This document shows positions 57,005 through 64,000 of a stretch of 64,000 nt of DNA, piece after piece (position 1 is the stretch's first letter; the number at the start of each line of letters is the position of its first letter). The notes below the pieces were generated by a model. The model did no database searches, had not been told where the DNA came from, and was given only the letters and a program-made list of their open reading frames with translations. A program made the position numbers and the translations under genes. Location of the stretch: the NCBI GenBank assembly GCA_046346845.1, contig JAXMHH010000003.1, positions 186,001 to 250,000 of the forward strand, given 5' to 3'. The DNA comes from DSSB01 sp046346845. Its GTDB lineage: Bacteria > UBA10199 > DSSB01.

Positions 57005-58648
57005 CTACAAATATTGTTTCAACAAGGCCGGCGCGATGACTCGTAAAGCGAGCACTTCCTCGGCGCCCTCGAAGATCGAGAAGACGCGAGCGTCGACGAA
57101 ATACCGGCTGACCGCGTACTCCTCGGCGTAACCGTAGCCGCCGTGGATCTGCAGGGCCTCGCGGGTGATCCACTCGCTGATCTTCGAGGCGTAGAACTTC
57201 ACGAGCGAGGCCTCCATCTGCCCCTTGTGCTCGTCCATCAGGCGGCAGGCGTGGTAGGTGGCCTGACGGGCCGCCTGGATCAGCGCGGCCATGCGCACCA
57301 GCTTCCATTGGGTCATGCCGTATTCGAAGATCGGCCTATTGAAGACCTTGCGTTCGTCGGAATAGCGCAGCGCCGACTCGAAGGCCGCCTGCATCACGCC
57401 CAGGGCGCGGGCCGCGGTCTGCAAGCGCCCGCCGGCGAAGCCCTCCATCTGCAGGTAAAATCCCTTGCCCAGCCCGGCCTCGCCGCCGATCAGGTTCTCG
57501 TCGGGGACCCAATAATTCTCAAAGGCGACTTCGTAGGAGTGCATGCCGCGGTAGCCGATGGTGGGGATGGCCTTGCCCTCGATGTGGCCACCGTGCTCGG
57601 GCTGGTCGTACTTGAATTCGTGGCCGTCGAAGCGCGGCTTCTCGGCGATCAGGATCGACATGCCGCGGTGCTTTTTCGACATATCCGGATCGGTGCGGCA
57701 GAGCACCATCAGCGAGTCGGCGTAACCGGCGAATGTGCACCAGGTCTTCACGCCGTTGATGACCCAGCCCTTCTGGCCCTTGGATTCTTTGGGGCGGGCC
57801 GTGACCTTCATGCCGGCGACGTCGCTGCCGAAGTCGGGCTCGGTGACCGCGACTCCGGCCATGCGCTCGCCGCTGGCCAAGAGCGGCAGCCACTTGGCCT
57901 TCTGCGCGTCGGTGCCGCCCTTCAGGATGGCCTTTGACAAAATTTCCGGGCGGGTAATCAAGCTGCCTGCCACGCCCAAAGAGCCGCGCGAGAGCTCTTC
58001 GGTGACGACGCACATCCCGGTGTTGTCGGGCTTGGCGTCGTCCTGGAAACCGCCGTATTGCTGCGGAATCGACAGGCCGAAGCAGCCCAGCTCTTTCAGG
58101 CCGTCGATGATCTCTTGGGGAATCAGCAGGTCGTGACGATGCACCTTTTCGGCCAGGGGCGCGACCTTGTCCTCGGCGAATTTCTTGAAGGTCTCGCGGA
58201 ACATCTGGTGGTTTTCGTCCAGGCCGTAGCTCCCGCCGTGGTTGGCCTTCTTGATCAATTGCGCGATGCGCGCGACGTTGTCGGCGGCCAGGACCTGCTC
58301 GACCTCCTTGGTCAGCTCGGGCTTCCAGATGGTCTCGACCAGCTTCGGCTGGTCGACGCCCCATTCGTGGAAGTGAAAGCTCACCTTCTGCGAAAAATTG
58401 GCGACCATCTCGGCGGTGAAGAATTCGGCCAAGGCCTTTTCCAGCTCGCCGTGCTTTTCGGCGTAGGCGCAGATCTGTGCGGCGGCGTAGACCTCGGAGG
58501 CCACCCAGGCCAGGTCGTAAGCGGTGCCTTGAAAGGCATCGAGCTTCGCGGTGGAAATGTCTTTTCCATCCGAGGCCTTTTGGGCCAGAAAGCGGCCGCA
58601 TTGTTCGAGGAGGGTTTTGGCTGCCGAGAGGGCGTTTTGGGTGTTCAT
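57005..58648 (-). CDS. mcd: (2S)-Methylsuccinyl-CoA dehydrogenase
   Basis: 547 residues, longer than ordinary acyl-CoA dehydrogenases (about 380) because of an N-terminal helical extension of about 150 residues, as in known methylsuccinyl-CoA dehydrogenases. The FAD dehydrogenase core follows: VAVTEPDFGSDVAGM, WVINGVKTWCTFAG, FAGGRLQTAARALG, ALQIHGGYGYAEEYAVSRYFVDARV and the catalytic Glu in FSIFEGAEEV. It oxidises (2S)-methylsuccinyl-CoA to mesaconyl-CoA. It is the first gene of the four-gene ethylmalonyl-CoA operon; its promoter lies in the 151 bp shared with the divergent gene at 58800. Confidence 0.9.
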   Translation of the reverse strand: MNTQNALSAAKTLLEQCGRFLAQKASDGKDISTAKLDAFQGTAYDLAWVASEVYAAAQICAYAEKHGELEKALAEFFTAEMVANFSQKVSFHFHEWGVDQPKLVETIWKPELTKEVEQVLAADNVARIAQLIKKANHGGSYGLDENHQMFRETFKKFAEDKVAPLAEKVHRHDLLIPQEIIDGLKELGCFGLSIPQQYGGFQDDAKPDNTGMCVVTEELSRGSLGVAGSLITRPEILSKAILKGGTDAQKAKWLPLLASGERMAGVAVTEPDFGSDVAGMKVTARPKESKGQKGWVINGVKTWCTFAGYADSLMVLCRTDPDMSKKHRGMSILIAEKPRFDGHEFKYDQPEHGGHIEGKAIPTIGYRGMHSYEVAFENYWVPDENLIGGEAGLGKGFYLQMEGFAGGRLQTAARALGVMQAAFESALRYSDERKVFNRPIFEYGMTQWKLVRMAALIQAARQATYHACRLMDEHKGQMEASLVKFYASKISEWITREALQIHGGYGYAEEYAVSRYFVDARVFSIFEGAEEVLALRVIAPALLKQYL

Positions 58649-58799
58649 AGTGACGGGGCTTCTAGCCAGGACCGGAAGGGGCTGTCAACCCAAAGAAACC
58701 GCCGCGAAGACGCCCGGTTAGGGGGAATTCCGCGATTGACAGAAGTCACGAAAGCGGCGCAGAGGAATGACAAGCTCGGATCCGAAAAGGAGTCTCCCC

Positions 58800-59699
58800 A
58801 TGCGTTCGACCCTGGCCGCTCTCGCCCTGCTTTCTACCCTCCTGGCCTTTTCCATTCCCCTTCAAGCCCAAAATACGCCGGAGGCCGCCTATGCCGAATG
58901 GGTGGCGGCCAGCAAGGCGGGCGACCTCGACAAGATGCTGGCCCTCTCTTCCAAAGAAAAGGTCGACGATTTCAACAAGGACATCACCACTCCTGAAAAA
59001 AAGGCCGAGATCCGGGAAATCGCCAAGCTGATGGCCCCTATCAAATACCAGGTGAAAAAATCCGAGCTATCGAAGGGCGGCAACAAGGCAACCCTGCAGC
59101 TCGACGCCCTCGCCCGAGACTTCTTTTCGCTGAACGACCCCAAGGCCAAGCCCCAGCAGGAAAACATCGAGGTCAAATTGGTCAAGGAAGGAGGGGTCTG
59201 GAAGGTCGACAAACAGTGCTCGGGCAAGGACGGCTGCGGAAAAGAACCAGACTGGGTGCAAGGGGCCTGGGGCAAGCCCTTGTCCCTGCCGAAGGGCGCG
59301 ACGGTCAAGGTCGTCCCGGGCAAGACGGGGAATTTCGGCGGCGCCAAGGCCAAGGGCAAGGCCTACGCGGTCGACCTGATCTTCACGCTGCCGCAAAACG
59401 GCCCCTCACTCAGCTATTTCCTGCACCGCTCCCCGACTTTTGCGGAATTCTACCTGATGAGCCAAGGCGAGACCCTCACCCCGATCGCGCGCCGCGAGGA
59501 TTTCCCCGGCGGCTTCGGCGAGGGCGGCCCCGACATCAAGGTCTTGGAGGAAAACACCTCTTATTCCCGCTCCACGGGCTTCACCGGCACGGGCACCCTC
59601 TCGCTGCTCTTCGACATCCCCAAAGAGTTGCAAGGCGACAAGCTGTTCCGGTTCATCGTGACGGTGGACGACGAGAAGTATCCATTCGAAATTCGGTAA
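58800..59699 (+). CDS. Secreted protein with DUF4878/SnoaL-like N-terminal domain
   Basis: 299 residues from ATG 58800 with AAAAGGAG seven bases upstream (the open frame starts earlier without support). A signal peptide (TLAALALLSTLLAFSIPLQAQ) is followed by an NTF2-like module (EAAYAEWVAASKAGDLDKML ... EVKLVKEGGVWKVDK), a pattern common to DUF4878-type periplasmic proteins. The C-terminal half is a second beta domain (YAVDLIFTLPQNGPSLSYFL ... LSLLFDIPKELQGDKLF), which I do not recognise. A CSGKDGC pair may form a disulfide. It is divergent from the ethylmalonyl-CoA operon and convergent with the next gene. Confidence 0.65.
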   Translation: MRSTLAALALLSTLLAFSIPLQAQNTPEAAYAEWVAASKAGDLDKMLALSSKEKVDDFNKDITTPEKKAEIREIAKLMAPIKYQVKKSELSKGGNKATLQLDALARDFFSLNDPKAKPQQENIEVKLVKEGGVWKVDKQCSGKDGCGKEPDWVQGAWGKPLSLPKGATVKVVPGKTGNFGGAKAKGKAYAVDLIFTLPQNGPSLSYFLHRSPTFAEFYLMSQGETLTPIARREDFPGGFGEGGPDIKVLEENTSYSRSTGFTGTGTLSLLFDIPKELQGDKLFRFIVTVDDEKYPFEIR

Positions 59700-59712
59700 A
59701 AACTTAAGCCTC

Positions 59713-60336
59713 TTATTGCCAGTTGACCGCCGCCGGCACCCGCAGCCAATCGTTGGCGGTCGGGTTGCCCAGCTCGGCGAGCTTCAGGACGAAGGCGCCG
59801 GCCACGGCATCGCCGGTCGCCGCTAGATCGAGGATCGCCGGGCAAAATTCCGGGCTCTGGACCACCGCGCGGAGCATGGGACCGTAGAAGGGATCCTGGG
59901 CATAGACCTCAGCGTAACCGATGAGCGCCGCCAGGTGGTCCAGGCTGGCACTCTGATTGAGGACGGCGAAGGCCGCAGCCCCGCCCTCGGCGGCGACGCC
60001 GGCGAGGCTGAAAAAGAAATCCTGAGGACCCGCGGCGACCAACTCGATCAAGAGGTTCCGGACATTTCCACAACCCAGTTCGGCCAGCAGGGCCAAACGG
60101 GGCAGCAGCGTCAGGTCAAGGAGGGCAGCCTGGCCGTAGGCGCTTTGATCGGGATGCACGGCAAAGAGCAACTCTTCGGCGGGGAAATTACCTTCCAGGG
60201 CCAGGTCAGCCAATTGCAGCAGGGCATTGGGATCCAGCACCGCGGCCGATTGGAGCGCTTGCCAATCCGAGGCGGGGGCTTCAGTGAAATTAGGGATTTC
60301 GGGGCTGGGGATTTCAATTCCGGTGCATTCGAACAT
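59713..60336 (-). CDS. Unrecognised helical-repeat protein
   Basis: 207 residues, Leu/Ala-rich and acidic, built of short helical pairs (LLQLADLALEGNFPAEELL, LLPRLALLAELGCGNVRNLL, LDHLAALIGYAEVY, GAFVLKLAELGNPTANDWL), reminiscent of HEAT or leucine-rich-variant repeats. No signal peptide or catalytic motif is present. The ATG at 60336 has AGGAGGA upstream. It might act as a small scaffold or immunity-type protein; I have no evidence for either. The 170 bp between it and the large kinase-like gene upstream show nothing else. Confidence 0.55.
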   Translation of the reverse strand: MFECTGIEIPSPEIPNFTEAPASDWQALQSAAVLDPNALLQLADLALEGNFPAEELLFAVHPDQSAYGQAALLDLTLLPRLALLAELGCGNVRNLLIELVAAGPQDFFFSLAGVAAEGGAAAFAVLNQSASLDHLAALIGYAEVYAQDPFYGPMLRAVVQSPEFCPAILDLAATGDAVAGAFVLKLAELGNPTANDWLRVPAAVNWQ

Positions 60337-60512
60337 CGACGATCCTCCTCAGGATGGTTCCTTGTGGAGGAAAGAGAAGCAAGCCTCATGCCATTCCAGG
60401 CCCCCCGAAAAATTCGCAAAAACGGGCCAAATCTAGGAAACTCTTCTCCTTATTCAGGTCGCCGGCGGGGCCTGGCCGCCCCGACCAAGCCCTTCCCTGG
60501 GGCCTGGGAACC

Positions 60513-63467
60513 TCAGGGATTAGCGGCCGCCTCAGGCTTGCGGCGAAAGATCTTGAGATGGAGGTCGCTGCCTTGCGCGGTGGGCAGAATTTGATTCGTC
60601 CCCTCGTGAAGGTTGGGCAGCTCGGCATCGAAAATTTTTTCCCACGCCAAGGGATTCAACTCCAAGGCCCGCAGCTGACTGAAGGCGCCGAGGTGATGGT
60701 CGGATTGGATCACCAAAAATCCACCGGGGCGCACGTCCCGCCCCAAATAATCCTCGATCGCAGTTTCCTTCGGAACTACCAGTCGATTAGGATCAGGATT
60801 GGGCCAGTAGACGATATCCGAGGGCGCGGAATGATCGATCTGCTCGGAGCGAAAATACTGGACCCTTTCGAGCTCGGCTGGAGTGGCCAGCCTCCGCAAG
60901 GATCGAAAATGCCAGCCCACCGAGCTCAATTCCGGCTCCTTGAGCTGGAGCGGAGAACCCAGGCGCAGCAGGGTCCAAGCGGTATCCACCATGGTACCCG
61001 GACCGTTCTCGATCGTTTGCAAATCCTCGACGGGACGTCCGGCCGCCAGCAGGCGATGTAGGATCTCCAAACGACGATGCCGGAGGGATCCTGCCTTCAA
61101 GGCTTGCAACCGGGTCCGGTGCCCCGTCTCCCCCAATTCCTCGTGCAGGAAGGGTTCGGGGGGCACCTCCCCCATAAGTTGGTGAACGGCCAGATCCAGG
61201 CTGGTGGCCGGCACGACAAATCCGGCGTCCAAATTAGCTTCCAGGCGGGTCATTCCACTGCGGCCGTAACGGTCGACGGGCGGCACCCTCCCCTGGGCGG
61301 CGCCCTCCCCCACGAGCAGCCGGTCCCCCGGGATCTCGAAGCGGAAAACGGACCCCTCCCCGACACGACTGCGGACCCAGAGCGGACCCCAATTCAATCG
61401 CCTCAAATTCTCGACCACCGAGGCCAAGCCAAAGCCGTGGGAGGTCTTGAGGTCGACCCGGGACTCCCGAAAGCCGTGGCCGCCGAGGCTGAGCAGGTTG
61501 TTCGCCTGGATGCCGATCCCGTCGTCGCTGACGGAAATCTGCACGGACCCATCAGGCATGGGCCGGGTATCTACTCGGACGGCCAGGTCGTCGCTGCGCC
61601 GGTAGCGCCAGGCATTGGTCAGCAGATTTGCCAGGATATCCCCCAAACCCCTCGCCGCCATGCTGCCTTGTTTAAGATGGAGCTCATCCAGGCCATCCAA
61701 GCGCAGTCCCCTCCCGACTCGGGAGACCAACTCGCTCGATTCGGCGGCGGCCATCACCACTCCCTCCTTGAGGGTTTGTCCCAGGGTGAAGCCCCGCTGG
61801 GCCTGGAGACGCTGGAGGTAGAAATCCTCGAGCGGAATTCCTGCCTGAAGGTCGTTGGCCGCAAGGCCCAAGATCTGGAGGAGCTCCGGACGGTGGGATA
61901 GGTCGTGCAGGACGCGTTCGGTCGCCGCATCCTCCGGACGAGGCGTCCAACCCGGCCTCCGACGCGATTGTAAGAAGATCTTAAAGAGCGTTTGGCGGTT
62001 CGCCTCGAAATCCGCGGCCTGCGCCTCCGAGCGCGCGGCCAATCCCCGCAGATATTCCAAATCCACGTTGGATGGAGCTTCACCGCGGGCGACGGACTCG
62101 TGGATGCGCCTCAGGTTCGCGAATTCCGGACCAAAGCTCCACGTCATGGCTTCCTGCCACTCGTAACCCCAATCGGCCAGCCGCCTGGCAAAGCCCTCGG
62201 GCAATAGGATCCTAGGCTGGGCGGAGCTGTTCTCCCGCCACAGCTGGGAATAAGTCCCCAACAATTCCGGGATGGAGAGGTCGGCGCTGATGCTCTCTGG
62301 CGAGGAACCCGACCCCTCGGCCGTGATCGCGCGCACGCCGCTGCGGCCCTCCTCGGGCCAAGAGGGCCGCAGCGGATCTTCCTCGGGACGCAAGATGGGT
62401 GAGATAATCGGGAGGACGCCGGGCATAGCCATCGCCAGGCCGGCAGGAAGGGGCCGATGCCGGACCAGCAGGACCTCCGCCTGCCGATCCATGGCCAGCT
62501 CCCAGGCCCTAAACTCGGGGCCCGACAAATGATGGAACAATCTCCCGCTGACGTTGAAGTGCAGCAAAGTCGCCAGGCTCTCCGCTAACAAGGAGGAGCC
62601 GGATTGGGCGGGCCTCAAGCCGGCCCACTGTTCCAAGCGATGCCCAAGCAGGATGCCCGCCAGCATCCCCGCTTGGGGAAAGAGGAGCTCCGAGATCCGT
62701 CCGGAGGCATTCCTGGCCTCCGCAGCGCCCAACCAGCGACGGTGCAGGCGCGCGGTAACTCCCCCCGCCAGCTTCATCGCACCAAGCGTGAGGTAGGACG
62801 CGGCGATCTCCCTCCCCAAGGAATCTTGAGGCCCCCTGTGCTCCAGGCCCAAGGCCGCGCGGACTCCTCGGTTGGCGAGGACGAAGGTCGGTGCCTCGGC
62901 GGCGAAACCGGCGGCGTTCGCCAAGAGTCGAACCCCTGTGCTCCCCAACAGCGGGGTCCCGGCGAGCCGGCCCAGGGCCAGCGCCCGCGTCAGGCGGAAG
63001 ACGGAGCCCGCGGCCGCCATCCCGAACAACAGGCCGGGATCGCTCGCCTCGCGGGCGAAATGCCGCAAGAAAAACTCGCTCCGCTCACCGAAGGAGCCAC
63101 CGCCGGCGAGGACCCGCAATCGCTCCCGGGAACGAAGGCCGTATTGCCTGCAAGAACTAGCCCCCTCCTCGGAGGCCAGCGGAGCATTGGCAGTGGCGCC
63201 GTCGAGATAGCGATACACCGCGGCGGCGGCGTCGACCCGACCCTCGGACTCAACCCGCCGGGCGAGCGAATACAGGCCCTCCGCTAGGAAGCGAGGATCA
63301 GCCTCGCGCGCGAGATTTTCGAGTTCCCTTCGCCAGGAGGGTTCGAAGGCGATGCCTTCGGAGTGGAGTTCTTGCAGGAGCGCCGGAACGGAAAAACCCG
63401 GATGCACGGGGGCATAGCCCTCCGCGAGGCGCGGGGCGGCCCCCGCGGAGCGAAACAAATAAGTCAT
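60513..63467 (-). CDS. Large protein with histidine-kinase-type ATPase domain
   Basis: 984 residues. Residues 1-130 look like a TPR-type helical region. About 140-360 is Gly/Ala/Leu-rich with weakly hydrophobic segments (FGMAAAGSVFRLTRALALG, GFAAEAPTFVLANRG). A possible phosphoacceptor helix has His521 in VLHDLSHRP. The HATPase domain shows the N box LANLLTNAW (Asn618), G1 DDGIGI (648-653) and G2 SHGFGLASV (676-684). Residues 750-984 form an extra domain whose end (PSDIVYWPNPDP ... DVRPGGFLVIQSD) resembles the last strands of a class I methyltransferase, though no SAM-binding GxGxG is obvious. It is probably a sensor or signalling ATPase. ATG 63467 follows AAGGAA. Confidence 0.65.
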   Translation of the reverse strand: MTYLFRSAGAAPRLAEGYAPVHPGFSVPALLQELHSEGIAFEPSWRRELENLAREADPRFLAEGLYSLARRVESEGRVDAAAAVYRYLDGATANAPLASEEGASSCRQYGLRSRERLRVLAGGGSFGERSEFFLRHFAREASDPGLLFGMAAAGSVFRLTRALALGRLAGTPLLGSTGVRLLANAAGFAAEAPTFVLANRGVRAALGLEHRGPQDSLGREIAASYLTLGAMKLAGGVTARLHRRWLGAAEARNASGRISELLFPQAGMLAGILLGHRLEQWAGLRPAQSGSSLLAESLATLLHFNVSGRLFHHLSGPEFRAWELAMDRQAEVLLVRHRPLPAGLAMAMPGVLPIISPILRPEEDPLRPSWPEEGRSGVRAITAEGSGSSPESISADLSIPELLGTYSQLWRENSSAQPRILLPEGFARRLADWGYEWQEAMTWSFGPEFANLRRIHESVARGEAPSNVDLEYLRGLAARSEAQAADFEANRQTLFKIFLQSRRRPGWTPRPEDAATERVLHDLSHRPELLQILGLAANDLQAGIPLEDFYLQRLQAQRGFTLGQTLKEGVVMAAAESSELVSRVGRGLRLDGLDELHLKQGSMAARGLGDILANLLTNAWRYRRSDDLAVRVDTRPMPDGSVQISVSDDGIGIQANNLLSLGGHGFRESRVDLKTSHGFGLASVVENLRRLNWGPLWVRSRVGEGSVFRFEIPGDRLLVGEGAAQGRVPPVDRYGRSGMTRLEANLDAGFVVPATSLDLAVHQLMGEVPPEPFLHEELGETGHRTRLQALKAGSLRHRRLEILHRLLAAGRPVEDLQTIENGPGTMVDTAWTLLRLGSPLQLKEPELSSVGWHFRSLRRLATPAELERVQYFRSEQIDHSAPSDIVYWPNPDPNRLVVPKETAIEDYLGRDVRPGGFLVIQSDHHLGAFSQLRALELNPLAWEKIFDAELPNLHEGTNQILPTAQGSDLHLKIFRRKPEAAANP

Positions 63468-63648
63468 TTTTTCCTTACCCTAAAATCCCCAAAGGCCGGC
63501 CATCCCGGTCTTCCAACCGGATACCCAGCGCTTCGAGGGATAAATATTGACCGAACCCGGCCCCTCCTCGGTACCCGTCCCGGATAGTTGCCGGGCGCCG
63601 GGAGAAAATTTTCCCTAAATCGGAATAAAAAAAAGGAGTTAGACCGTA

Positions 63649-63762
63649 ATGCCGACGAAAATTGGGCCAGGCCGTTACGACAAAAATAAATCCAAGAAAA
63701 GGAAATTATTGAGAAAAATCAATCTTTTTGGATTGTCACGAGTCGCAAGGCCAGGGCTTTAG
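63649..63762 (+). CDS. Possible small basic protein
   Basis: 37 codons from ATG 63649, preceded by AAAAGGAG nine bases upstream, giving MPTKIGPGRYDKNKSKKR and a further basic stretch ending in ARPGL. The strong ribosome-binding site and high Lys/Arg content make it worth noting, but the length is within chance expectation and no homolog can be named. Confidence 0.22.
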   Translation: MPTKIGPGRYDKNKSKKRKLLRKINLFGLSRVARPGL

Positions 63763-63863
63763 ATTTCCCCTTCGCAAATCCCCTTTGCCTAAAAAATTCC
63801 TGAATTTCTCTAAGCAGGAGAAAACACCTTCGCCCCCAATAGCGGGGCCGATTGGAAATCGGC

Positions 63864-63892
63864 AAAAAAAAAGGCGGGACCTAAGTCCCGCC
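63864..63892 (-). terminator. Rho-independent terminator
   Basis: Stem GGCGGGAC (63873-63880) pairs with GTCCCGCC (63885-63892) around a four-base loop. Nine T follow on the minus strand (complement of 63864-63872). It serves the gene whose stop lies at 63919. Confidence 0.88.
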
Positions 63893-63918
63893 TGCTTTGA
63901 ACTCTAAAAAATTGAGAA

Positions 63919-64000
63919 TCAGCCGAAAAAGGCCTTCTCCGCCGCCTCCGGCAGCTTCTGTCCGGAGATGTGGGCGCGCTGCACCAGCTCCCAGAAGTAG
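63919..64000 (-). CDS. C-terminal end of a truncated gene, family unknown
   Basis: The last 26 codons of a gene that enters from the right edge; it reads YFWELVQRAHISGQKLPEAA and then EKAFFG before a TGA. A good terminator follows, which supports a real gene end. The fragment is too short to assign a function. Confidence 0.5.
   Translation of the reverse strand, partial: YFWELVQRAHISGQKLPEAAEKAFFG

Larger units (their letters stand above)
63468..63918. other. Intergenic region
   Basis: 451 bp without a strong gene. The first 130 bp presumably hold the promoter of the large ATPase gene. From 63600 the DNA becomes AT-rich. It includes one short basic plus-strand ORF (listed separately) and the terminator of the truncated gene at the right edge. 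Confidence 0.4.

Noticed and set aside
58735..58741. TTGACA as the -35 box of the secreted-protein gene at 58800
   Set aside because: No acceptable -10 hexamer at 16-18 bases; only a chance match can be claimed.

Overview
The window is GC-rich DNA, apart from a few AT-rich intergenic stretches, and is densely packed with genes that mostly lie on the minus strand. It looks like a Gram-negative bacterium of the broad deltaproteobacterial type (Myxococcota, Bdellovibrionota or a candidate phylum near them). The signs are several lipoproteins, a kinase-ATPase-TPR protein, a TIGR02147-family protein paired with a lipoprotein, and large secreted proteins with Myxococcus-type Cys-rich repeats, DUF11 repeats and Cys-containing C-terminal anchors. 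This placement is inferred from gene content only. I saw no rRNA, tRNA, CRISPR array or transposase gene.

Layout. 1-5.5 kb: a minus-strand operon of a DUF2267 protein, an acetyl-CoA-synthetase-like ligase, 2-oxoacid dehydrogenase E1 alpha, E1 beta and E2, and an acyl carrier protein cut by the window edge. 5.5-8.8 kb: small membrane and zinc-ribbon proteins, a DUF11 surface protein and a lipoprotein. 8.8-13.8 kb: a Ser/Thr kinase-ATPase-TPR protein split by a frameshift in a G run, an Sfp-type phosphopantetheinyl transferase and an unrecognised Gln-rich protein. 13.9-19.1 kb: a two-gene radical-type acyl-CoA dehydratase/activase unit behind a palindromic operator. 19.2-23.1 kb: a GlsB-type membrane protein, a thioredoxin-NHL lipoprotein and a coiled-coil protein. 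23.1-32.7 kb: a cell-envelope run (AMMECR1-like, SpoIID, penicillin-binding transpeptidase, membrane protein, VanW, alpha-2-macroglobulin, ferritin-like), interrupted by a small 30-bp inverted-repeat element. 32.8-50.2 kb: three very large secreted surface proteins, interleaved with a TIGR02147 regulator/lipoprotein pair, elongation factor P and ArsC. 50.2-52.2 kb: a membrane-anchored DUF945/AsmA-like protein. 52.4-58.7 kb: four enzymes of the ethylmalonyl-CoA pathway in one operon (methylsuccinyl-CoA dehydrogenase, mesaconyl-CoA hydratase, ethylmalonyl-CoA mutase, crotonyl-CoA carboxylase/reductase). 58.7-64 kb: a secreted protein, a helical-repeat protein, a large histidine-kinase-ATPase hybrid and a truncated gene.

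The most interesting signal is a candidate surface-protein system. Four secreted repeat proteins end in the same tripartite tail: Gly-Gly-Cys-[Ala/Ser]-aliphatic, then a hydrophobic span, then a basic end. The three largest each have one palindrome GTTTTC-N4-GAAAAC 170-250 bp upstream of the start codon. In two of them the palindrome is accompanied by an identical TTGGCAAATA box at the same spacing. One palindrome lies in the divergent promoter region shared with the TIGR02147-family gene, which makes that protein a candidate regulator. No sorting protease was recognised inside the window.
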